DNA of 64,000 nt. It comes from Brachycybe producta. Taxonomy: Eukaryota > Arthropoda > Diplopoda > Playtdesmida > Andrognathidae. Under the pieces are notes generated by a model. It ran no database searches and was not told the DNA's origin. It was given only the letters and a program-made list of their open reading frames with translations. Below, piece by piece: positions 32,803-44,800 of this stretch. Numbering within the stretch: the stretch's first letter is position 1; each line of letters begins with the position of its first letter. The DNA lies in the NCBI GenBank assembly GCA_036925085.1, contig JAUPFP010000030.1:248001-312000 (forward strand), read 5' to 3'. The translations under genes were made by a program, and so were the position numbers.

Positions 32803-35800
32803 ATGATCATGGAATCTTTAATGGATAATCCAGGTTACAGTCCACATCTGAAAAAGGTGCTCAAAAGTTATCAGAGTGCCGCAATGAACAGTTTAAGTGG
32901 GCCAAGTAATTATATGGCAACATGGAACAACAGCAGTTCTAAATTGGCCCCTTTGGATCTGGATTTTAAGAAGACGACTGGAGGACAATTAGGAGGATCA
33001 GGTGGGCTCAAATCGAACCAGAGTGACCTTAGTAAGAAAGAATGTCCAAAACAACAGTTGTCCAGTTGTGAACGGACAGTTCGATGTAAATCAACGGATT
33101 ACGAGTCGTCGGTGGCGGCCGCAAATCATCAGCATCAGCGCCACCTTCCTTCCCCTTCAAGTTTAATCGCTCCTCCGTTCCCAATTCAGCAAGTGCCCAT
33201 TCTGACGGCCCCCGATCAGAGTCGAAGTGAACGGTCCGAAACCGTTCTCGAAGGAGAAACGATCTCTTGTTTCTTAGTTGGCGGTGAAAAGAGACTTTGT
33301 TTACCGCAGATTCTGAACAGTGTCTTGCGTGATTTTAGTCTCCAACAGATCAACACAGTTTGCGATGAATTACAAATATTCTGTTCTAGGTGTACACATG
33401 AACAGCTGGAAGTTCTTAAAGTGACTGGAATTCTTCCTTTTAGTGCTCCAAGTTGTGGACTTATAACGAAAACGGACGCGGAACGTCTTTGTAACGCTCT
33501 TCTTCACAGCCATCCACCGAGAGCGGCCCCATTATCGGCGCCCAATTCGAAAGGAGGCATCGGTGCCGAAAAGAGAACTCAGTTTCAATTTAAAGTCTAT
33601 CACGAATGTTTTGGTAAATGTAAAGGGATTTATACTCCCGATCATTATGCGTCTCCTCACGCGCGTTGTATCGAATGTGCCGAATGTCGAGGTTTATTTT
33701 CACCGCAGAAATTTGTGGGTCACGCTCATAAGGCCCTTCAGAATAGGACGTGTCATTGGGGCTTCGATTCTGTCAAATGGCGCGCCTATATTCTACTTGC
33801 AATGGACCAGGAAGGAACGGATCAATTACAAAAACATCTGGACGAAATGAAGAGTAGGTATGACACTTCCAGTAGTACTGATACTACTACTACTACTGCT
33901 ACTACCACCACCACCACCACCACTGGTAGTACGAAGGTCGTTTCGATCGTCAAAAGGAAACTTAACAACCTCCAAGAACAACAACACGACGAAATGAAGG
34001 TTTGTTTTTTTCTCTCGAAAATTTTCATTTATTTGTTTTGTTTAAAAAAAATGTCAATTGAAATCCTGTTCCATTTAATTCTCACTCCTCTTTTTGATGT
34101 TTTAGCGTATTAGTGACGTCATAATCATCACCAGACTGTCATTTGCATAATTACAATTGTGCAGTGTTTTTTTAGGTCCAAATTTGTGAAGAACTTATTA
34201 CTTGAGCTAAAACTTAAACGTTCTTAGAAAGCAAGAAGGGGGAGCTAAAATTGTGACAGTCATATCGTAGTCATAAGCAGTGATAGGATAACAGTCTAAT
34301 GTCAGAGCTTGTGACAGTCATTATTCTGTACACCACTTAATAGCAGTCATATGACAGTATTTGTCATGTGACTATTTTGTGGCTGTTACAAACTTATGAG
34401 CTAGATGTAATTTATCTTTCTGTAATAACCTCGCCGGATACCAAAATAGAAAAAGAATCTTATTGTACTATGCTGGAATCCTGTTCTGAGGGTTCAAGTT
34501 GATGTTCCAAGTGACTAGGACAACACAATTACCACTTTGTGGCGCCGCATCAAGTGGTCATTTTCAGCAGTATGTTTACACGAGCCACTATTTTTTTTAT
34601 TACTGCAGTGGCTACGAGTGGTTGAGTCAGGCCACAAGTGGCGACCACCGCGTGTTTTGTCAGCGATGAATCTGATCAAGGTCATACTGGTGGCCTGAGC
34701 TGACAGCAGGTCACTGTTTTCACACGTACCACTTCGTGGCGACACAAAGTGGGGGGGGGGAAGCTCGTCTTGCTTTTCACTCTTGAATTTGAGCCTTGTG
34801 GGTGTGTCTGTTTGAAAGGGGGAAGGTGGCCATTTGGAATGTGGGGCCCGACCCCCCCCCCCCCCTCCCCTTTTTTTTTTGAAAAGGGGGGCTAATGAGT
34901 GAGTTGGTAGCTAATTTATCAGATGAAAGGAGAAGACCCCCTTGAAAATGTGGAATAGAAATTGTCTCTTATTACATGACTAGGATTTGTTGTCCAATAA
35001 TAAACTGGACGGCTAATTTATGTTAGAGGGCGCGGTCGATCAGTCGGTTGTTTATGGTGTCCGTTGACCACTGGTCATGGTTGACCAATACTATAAATGG
35101 AAACCTCTCCTTGACTCGTTCTTTAAATATTGCAACCACATATTGTAGTGGGAGGAGAAAACAAGATGGTTTTTGAAAAATATTTCAGCCAGTCCTATTG
35201 TTCAAACTCAAATTTTCTTTAAAAAAAAATTAACACAATGTTGTTAATAATATAATATCTGACAAAATAAATATTTTATGACAGTTTGTAAATTGGCGTT
35301 AATTTTTTTTTTAAGGATTTTTTTTAATGAAAAGCTAATTTTCGAATTCTGATTATTTCTTTCTTTCAGGAGCAAAATGAAGAGACGAGAAAGCGTATTA
35401 GAAACTAGAAGAGTAGCATAATCACATAAAGGGTGTTTTCATGTTTGATATTTTTCAAAATAAACGTTTAATGAACAAAAATTAAAAAAATGTCTGCTTA
35501 AAGTTGGGTCATTTTGAAACTGACGTAAGTTAATAAGCTTATTTTGAAAGATATCAACATGGAAATAACTAAGTTACCCTTCTAGTTTCTGTGATACTTT
35601 TAATTTCTTTTTGATAGTTGCTTCAAACGAAGTACAATTATCTGTAGTTTTACATCCTAACGATTTTCCACTAGTTTCTTGATATCAAAAGTCAAGGGTC
35701 CTTTTTTGTTGCTCTCAATTTAGAATTTTTCTTCTCACCTTCATTTTCTTATCTAGACTCAATATAATGTATAAGTAACCTTGGTCTAACCCTAACACCC

Positions 35801-38800
35801 CTACCTTCAACAACAACAGTAACAATAACAACAACAACAACAATGATGTTATTTGGTCTGGTCAAGAGACTTCAAGAGTTGTTATTCTGGTTAAAGCCTC
35901 CCCCAACCCGCTCTTAATTTCGAGGGGAGTCATGAATTGGCATTTTAACCCTCTTCCCCCCCCCCCCCCCCCCCCAACTGTTTTCAATTTCAGTGGAAAT
36001 GGTTAAGAAAGGGCAGTTTTAACTGTCTCCAAGAACAGCCAGGTGTTCTAAGAAAAATAAGGGGTAGAGTTTAGGGGTGGGGTTTAGGGCATGGGGTACA
36101 AACTAGAGTAAATGGCCGTTTAGAGAATGGAGATTGGAGGGGGGGGGGAAGAGGGGCAAATAGTTTTAAAGAGTCGTGGGGACAATGGCCATTGTGAATG
36201 TTGTTGTATTTCACTGCTCGTGAGTGCTTACTGGTCAGTATGGCCAGCTGGACACCATGTTGAGAGAGAGGTCAGACTGTGTAAAAGTAACAAAAGACCT
36301 TTGACTGTGTGAGCACCTTTCTCGCAACTTCTTAAGAAACAGCCAACTGGGGTTTAAGGTCCAATTTCAAGAAGGGAAAGGTTGCATTTCAACTACACTC
36401 CAAACCTCTTTTCGAACAGGATTTCGACATATAAAACCCAATTTTGTACTGAGTTAGCCTTATGAATAATAATTTTCGTGTTTTTTTAACCCTTACGGTG
36501 TTAATTTTGTCCATGCCTAAAATTGGGTTTAAATGACCACCAGTTCGTTTTCAGGCACTAAATCCGAGATCCAAGAAAAAGAAAGGGTCTTTAACTTTAA
36601 GACTAAAATGGCTTCTTGGTGACTAACTCCCTGCACTCCTACTCCACCATGTTTTGTAGGGAAAACTAAAGAGCTCAATAAGGGGATTTTTTTAGAGAAA
36701 GAAAAAAAATGAGGGAGATTTGTGTGTTTTTTGTGTGTCTGACCCCATTTCTTTTATTTTCTTGAATTGGCGCGATTTAATTTCTTTTTCTGTGTTTCTC
36801 TCATATTGACTGACACACGACCTCTTTCTCCCTCTCTCTCTCTCATTTATGTTTATAATTTATTTAAAAGTGAGTTATGTTTAAATAACTCGGGGTTGTT
36901 GTTTTTCACATTTGATTTTAAGCAAGACCTAAATTTTTTTAAGTGTTTACGAGTGGTTCTTTAAAGGGGAGTTCTAAGCTCTAACTCAAGTTTTAAGGCG
37001 GCTTTGCACGGACCACTTTGTAGCACCACAAAGTGGTTACCGTCCTTCGTAACCACTATTGAAAACAGTGAAATGCTGTCAGTGCTGGAGCCACAGGTAT
37101 AACCTTGATGATTGATCATCACTGAGAAACTGGCGGTGGTTGCCACTTGTGGCACAACTCAAACCACTCATCGCCACTGCAGTGCAAAAAAATAATTGTT
37201 TCTTCTAAGTAACCAAAGGTCTGTTAAAAAACAACTTTTATGTGGCGACACAAAGTGAGAGGGGGCCCTGTAAAGCCAGGGCCTTAGATAACTGGAAATA
37301 AAAGATGTAGAATTGGTAGTGATGATTAGAGGAGGTGACTGAATAAGCGCCAAACTGATATAAGCTGATTTAGCTCCAAAAGTTTTTTGCTTTTATTCAG
37401 CTTGGCGCTTCCTTTTAGAGTTTTTATTCGATTTGGCGCTTATTCAGAACCACCTGTGTAGAGTCAGTGGGTTCTTGGAGTTTAGAGTGAGGGGGGGGGG
37501 GGGGGGGAAGGGGAAAAAGGGGGGCCCCGACCGGTGGGGTGAGAGCATTCCTCTTACCTAACCTCTCCCCCTTTTTTGTTATTCACAAAACATACTCATG
37601 ATGATGTCATTTTCCAAGTATAACTTTTCTACCCCTTTAACAATTCCCCCCCCCTCTTTTTCTATGCTAACTATGATTATTATTAGTTATTTTGTTGTTA
37701 CTCCTTTTAGCCTCCTCCTCCTCCTCTCTTTTTTCTCCCTTCTTGAACCCTCTTCTTTTCTAGGAATCGACGCACAGTTGGTCGTCTTCTGTGTCCGTCC
37801 ATTCCGCGTCGTCCATCATTGGGGTTTTTTTAACAAGAAGGGGGAAAGGGAGGGGGGGTGGTTACTCTGGATACTGAGAAAAACAGTAAAATTTTGGGGG
37901 CAGCAACTTTTTTTTTTGCAATTTTTTCTTACATGTACTCATTACTGAATTCAGAGTGGGGGGAAGGGGATTTAAGCCGAAAAAGAGAAGGACCCCCCTC
38001 CCCTTTTCCCCTTCACTTTTTTTATTGTTAACCCATCCTTTCTCTCCCCCCTCTCCCATTTTTCTTTCTTTTCTATCGTAACTGATGTTTTATGATACTT
38101 CTAAAAATGGGGATTTCTGAGAATCTTCACTTTGTCGCCCAGCCAACGTCATAAAATTCGTCGACTTGTCTTATTCCCCCCCCCCCCCCCCCTTCTTCTT
38201 TAGAATCTTTTCTCGTTCTCTTTTTGCTTCAGTCGGATTTTTGTCTCAAAAAGATTCAAACCGGTTGCCATTTTTTTTATTTCTAACAACTTTTAAGCTG
38301 TTTTTACATTTTGTTCTTTTTGGTTATCCCTCCTCCTACTTATTACCACCTTATATGAAAAGGGGAGAACTGAGGAACGTTCTTGGTGGTTTTAAAGTGT
38401 TATACACACTTGTCGAACTCTTAGAAACTAGAAGGGTATATTTTCATGTTTATATCTTTACAAAAAAGGCGTATATGCCAGTTTGAATCTCATACTTTTG
38501 CATATACTGTAATTTTGCCCTTTTTGAAAGATATAAACATGAAAAATACCTTTAAGGGATTGAGCTACTTTTCTAGTCTTCTAAAAAAAAAAACTTTCCT
38601 GTGAGAATAATAATGTAGCTGTTCACATCAACCATCTAAAAGAAACATTGCAAATAAATTGCAAATTTGGCTTTTATATTTTTGGGTTTTATATTATTGT
38701 AGTTTTTGTCCCTCTGCCACAAGGGGACAGCGTGATTTGTAACAAGACAGAAATTTACGTTTCACTGCTGTTTCCGGCTATTCTTGGGTCAGCATTTCTT

Positions 38801-41800
38801 CTTTTCTCGTGATCTCTCCTCCTCCTCCTCCTCCTCCTCCTCTTCAGCGTTTTCTCTGCCAAAATAGTTTTACATTTAGAATGAGAGGAGAACATTAAAT
38901 TCAGTCCTGAAAATAAAATTGTCACAAATTTACTTGGTTTTTTTTTTGTTCTAACCTCGTAAAAACCTATTGTGGGATGATGGAAGAATTATTGTCTACT
39001 TCCACGGGTAAATTAACCTATTTCATTTCATCTAAGTTGAAACTTTTAAGAGTTTCAGGTGTTTTTCTGTCACAATTCGATTTGTGGTTTGGCTCGATTT
39101 AAAGTGTAAGCGTGCTCTACGCAACTCTTCATTATTCTGTGCCTTTCAGGTGCAAAAAATAAGATTTTTAAAGTTTTTACTTGAGTTTTAAATAAATGTT
39201 CCAATTTTAAGCAGACGATATTTTCAAAATTTGTTGCGGATATAAAGTTTATTTTTAAAGAATTTCAACATGAAAAACACCTTTAATTGATTGATCTATC
39301 CTTCTAATTTTATTTTTTTAATAAAAGAGATCGAAAGGCAGCTCACTTTTAAGTTAGCCATCGTTACTTTAAATTTGACGGAATATTCTGTTTTGACAAT
39401 GAAAATCCAGTTTGAAAATGTCTGTGAAAATATGTTTGGCCCACATTTTCTCTTTTGTGTCCTTGGGTAATAAGAAAATTTCCTTTTCAAAATGAAACGC
39501 AAACGAGAGCAACAGTTATAATCCATCCGCCCATTGAAATTGAATTCATTTGGTCTAGCCGTGAACACAGAGGGAAGAGGTTGTTGGGTGTTAAGGGTGT
39601 GGTGGACTTTTATGAATCGATATTGTTTAAGGGGGGGTTCAGTAGAGACTAGAAAGAGAGACTGTCTGTCCATTGTCCAGTTTCTCCCTTGGTCAAGTTT
39701 GGGGTGTCTCAGTCTGTCTTAGACCAGAGACTCCCTATAGAGAGAGAGATAGAGGGTCACTCATAGTCGTCTCTTGGTTCTTATGCGAGTTTTGGGGTCC
39801 TTTAAAGAAAATTGAGGGTAAGTTTATAGTTTTGATTGTCCAGCAGCAGCCTATTTTGACCAATACCCTCCTCCCCAATGACCCCTCTCCTAACCCCTCC
39901 TCCCTTTCAATGACCATCTATGAGTTTAACAGTGGTCGGTAAGGTTAGTTTTTTTTTTGGGAGTGGTGTATAAAGAAACCCAATCCATTTCTACTTTGCC
40001 CCTCAAATTTTAGGGTTTTTTTTTCACTTTTGAAATTTTCTTCTTTTCATGTTTTTCGTGTGTTGTGGGTCCACCTGCAAGAAAATTCTCCCCCCCCCCC
40101 CCCTCTTAAGAAACTTCCCCTTTTCTTTCTCTGACAGAAAAACCTATTCAGTTTATTCACGGAAGGCCAAAGAAGATGGGTGGATTTACATTTTGAACTG
40201 GGGTAGTAGTGCTTAAGTTGGGGCGTTTAGGGTTCCTCCTGGTCCAGTCCTGACACCAAACATTTGAATCGGGGTCAGCCATTCATTCCTTTAAGATTTC
40301 TAGTTTTCATCTCATCCCGTTTGGAAATTCTGCATTTTAAATTATCGAAGGGCTTTTTTTCTTTATTCAGTTAAGATGATTTATAAACAGACGAGTTTCG
40401 ACCTCTTTTGTCTTTTCAGAAAGCAAAAGAAACTAGGAAATGTTTTAAGACACTGGTCCAGGCGGTCCTGTAGTGAGAAGGGAGGGGGGGTCCTTAAATG
40501 TATTTTCATGTTGATTGATATCTTTCAAAGTAACTTTTTTATAGACAAAAATTTAAAAAAAATATATAATCTGCTTAAAGTTTGAGTATATTTCAAACTG
40601 ACATAAAAAGCTTATTTTGAAAGATATCATCAACATGAAGTTAATGATCGAGAGCTGCTGCTAGCTACCCTTCGAGTTTTTAAAAACACTTTCTTAAATT
40701 TTGCACCTGAAAGACAAAAATAATCGAGAAGTTCGAGGAGAAATTTACACTTTAAAAAGCCACCACCTCTTCCTTTGAATAATGAGAAACCGAATCAAAA
40801 AATTACAAGTTTCTTCTCTCCTTTATGATAAAAAAAAAGTTTAGAATAAATTAGCATATGTTTGATATAAAATTGTAAATTATGAACTGGTTGTAGTCAC
40901 GAGATAAAAGAGAGGATGGTGGCAGCATTGAAATTTCTTCATTAACTTCTAGAATTCCCCCCGCCCCCCCCCCCCTTTTTTTTTTTTCTTGTCTCGATTC
41001 CTTAGAACCGGCCCCGAAATGCCTCCCTCCCAAACCAAACCAATCTCTCCCCCAAATAAATGATAGTTAAGTTGCGTCGTTTGAAAACGTGTTTCTTTTG
41101 GTTCGTTTTTCTCTCCTATATGTTATTGTGACGGTATCATGTTGTTGTGTATTGATTACATTCATGGTCCTCCTGTTTCTGGCCTCAATCCAAGTGGTTC
41201 TCTCTCTCTCTTTCACCATCAGAAATATACAGTACACTGCATTTTTTTAAGAGGCCCATTTTAGGGGAGAGATAGAATTAATAACAATAAATGCTGAGAG
41301 AGAGAGAACTTATTTCATAGCTAATCTTAACTATCTTTTATTAATAATTTAATAAAAAGATTTAGTTGATTAGCTGTGACGTCAAATAAGAAGAGGGGGT
41401 GAAAAGGAAGAGCACTTCTGTTAATTGGGAATGTTGACCGTCGAGCCTGATTTTTCAGGCCTTTTTCGCACGAATCACTTTTTGGACAGGCAATTAGAAA
41501 ACGGGATAAACAGACGTTTGCTCCGCCCTTTTTATGACGAACGGCAACGTCTAATTGGTTGGTTATGTAGTCTGACGTCACATGCTCCGCCCTTTTCAAC
41601 ATCAAACTACATAACCAACCAATTAGAAGTTGCCGTTCGTCATAAAAAAAGGCAGAGCAAACGTCTGTTTATCCCGTTTTCTAATTGCCTGTCTTTGGTG
41701 ATTGAATTCGACTGCAAAATGTAGTCGGCTTGTCGCTAAAACCGACCACCCGAGTTGACATTTTGTTGCAGCTCATACAGTCGAACTCGACCACCTAAAG

Positions 41801-44800
41801 TGGTTCGAACTCCGGTTATTTCTGTCTTTTAGAAAAGCGAAATTAAAGAAAAACTGGAAAACATAAGTTTCTTTCATTGAAAAATGCAACATTTTTTTTT
41901 TTGCCTTTTGATGAATAATGGGGATTTCCAGGCAAATGTTATTTTAAAGGGAGAAAACGTGGTTTAGGCCGTGTTTATAGTCATTTCTTGATGACATCCT
42001 CCCGGATACTGTAAATTACATATTAGTTAGAAATGACGATGTGATCGATAAAATTACGACTATAAACTCGGTAGAACCGCGTTTCCATGTATTAGTTTGT
42101 ATAGCTGCCTCGCTGGTAAGATAACCTAGTGACGTCAGAAAGGTGGACAAATAGTGTCATTTTCTGATGAAAAGGGGGGGGGGGTTAATAAACAAAAGAA
42201 TGCCAAGCAGCACTTTTATTTTACGCTATTGCTAGAATTCCTTTTTTTTACCAGACCTAAATGACACAATCCTAATTTTTCTTGTCAACCCCTCTGACGT
42301 CACAAGCTTCTTCTTACGATGAGGCAACTATAGAGATGTTGCGTCTATATTTATAGGCCTAAATATATACTGTAGGCCGCCTTTTTTTATATAGTTGTCT
42401 GACTAGACTAAATTTTAATAAAAGGGTTTGGTTGTGTGTTGTTTTTTTTAGCGTAGCTTTTTATAGGGAATAATAATAGTCTCTCTTTCTCTCTATGGAC
42501 TCACTATAAGCAGGAAGGGAATTTTCTCTCTTTGGATGTGTTTTTTACTTCGTGCCTTTTTGGTGGGAAAACCCGTTTCAACCGGACTTGACCCGCTTTC
42601 ATCATTCATGAACGCAGGTTGTGCGCGCCTTCCAACGGGGACGACATAGGAGAAAATCATGTACGAGATTAACAGCAGAATGTATTGGCAAACGGTTTTA
42701 CTTTTTACCCGCGTTTTTCTGGACGTAGAAAATAGAATTGAATTGTTTAAATGTAGAAAAACGCGGATAAAAAAAAAGTAAAAACAACTTTGCCATAGTG
42801 GACGAAATTCACCACCCTCTGTGTCGTCCCCCGAGGTGCGCTTTCGTTATGAGTACAAGGCAAGGAGGACCACATTGGTGGCCCTGGTGGGTGAATCTCG
42901 TGCATTTGTTGTGAATCTAAAAGTGAATCTCGTACATGATTTTTCTTTATGTCATCCTCTCTCGACACAAGGTGATCCTAGTTAAAAAGGAACCTTGAGG
43001 TAGAGAGTACAAAATTGGAAGAGAATTGACGAGTCTCTTCCATCTTTGATTCGTAGCCTTTTACAATATGTAGATATATTTATGTAAGTAGGCCTTGGTA
43101 TTAGAGGCTATTTATAGGCAAGTGAGTGGTCAAGAGGAGGGAGGGACAGAGAAGAGCTGAGTTCATAAATTATTAGTCAAAAAGATGAAGCGTGCGAATG
43201 ATATGTTGGTCCATACGAACTGACCAACAGAGAGAATATAAATTGGAGCAACAAACAAAACTCAATATTAAAATACATTCAAGATTAGTTAATTAATCTA
43301 AATTTACAGGGCTTCAAATCACATGATTTTTAAAACTGAAATTAATGTTTTTTTAAACTTAATTTTATATGTAAATAAATGAATAAAATATTCATAAGGT
43401 GACTGAATAGATATTTATTTTGTTTTCGTCCTCCCTCCTGGATGGCGCCACTGCAGCAGTTATTATGTTCACAGGCAGTTAGAAATCGGGGAGAACTTCA
43501 GTTGGCTCCACCCTTGTTATGACGAACGCAACTTCTAATCGGTCGGTTATTGTAATCTGACGTCACATGCTCCGCCCTTTTCAACGTCGAACCACACAAC
43601 AAACCAATTAGAAGTTCCGGTCGTCATAAAAAGGGCGGAGCCAACTGATGCTCTCCCCGATTTCTAACTGCCTGTATTATGTTCTATGGGAGGCGAGGTC
43701 TCTTCACCCGCGAAAATTGGTTTTCATGAAAATGAATGGAAAAACCATCAAAACGTGTCATTTTCAAAATGAATTATAAAATGTTTTATTTTTAACAAAT
43801 TTTTAACTAATGTTGTTTCTAAAGAACGATCACTTGACGTTTTTGCTTCCAAATTTTTACAAAACCAAAACGGCTATGCCACTGCAGTGGCGCTGTCAGG
43901 GGGGGGGGGGCAATGTATATCTATTCAGCCACCTAAAAGGCGGTTTTCTATTTTTTTTTTTTTTTTTTTTTGTTTGAGAAATTTAGTTAATCAGCTAATA
44001 ATTTTTCGATTTAATTCACTTTTGGTTAGGTTGAAGTTGAAGACGAGAAAGTGATTGAAGTGGTGAAAAAGCTGAAGAGCGAAGATGAACATCAACAACC
44101 GTCGTCGTATTATCATCCTCAGTACGTTTACGACCAGATGATGCCATACTTTTACGGCAGTTCAACCTCTTCTCCGTGGTCTCGAATGTCGTCTGCATTC
44201 TCACCTTGGTCTTCTCCTGTCATGACCAAGGATGGAAAAATTCACCTTCCGTTTACTCACACCGCAGCCTCGTACGTCAGAGAAGGGTATATATTTATAA
44301 AATTAGAATAATTAACATCCCACTGTAACTACTAAGTTACTTTTACAGAATTCAACATCCTCCGATGCCACCTTATTTGAGTCATGGACCTCCAGTTTTG
44401 CTCAATCCCGAACGAGTGGTGACACACTCTGAAACAGAACGGTAAATACAACTTTTATTTTACCTTTTACTTCGTTTTTGTTTTCTAATTTGATTTTCAT
44501 CTTTTTCTCTGAATACTTGTTTAGTTTCGAGAGGCATTATCAGCCGAACGTGGCTTTGGCTCCTCCGGCCGCCCAGATATCGGCATTACAGAAAGCCACT
44601 CATGGTGCGAATAACGCACGTGTGACTGGTGCGATGACAACTACGACTGCAAAGAGGCCTCCACAGCCTCATCAGGCCCCAATCCTTAATCCTCGGTCCC
44701 AACCTGCTGCTACTATTACTACGTACAATCCGGAGATTGAGATTTCCACAGACACGGACGAGACTTCGGACAGCGCCACTTGTAGCAGTGTCGATTTGCC

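Noticed and set aside
41327..41724. Open frames of 92 and 99 codons on opposite strands
   Set aside because: They mirror each other because they lie in the palindromic family B MITE at 41486-41692.
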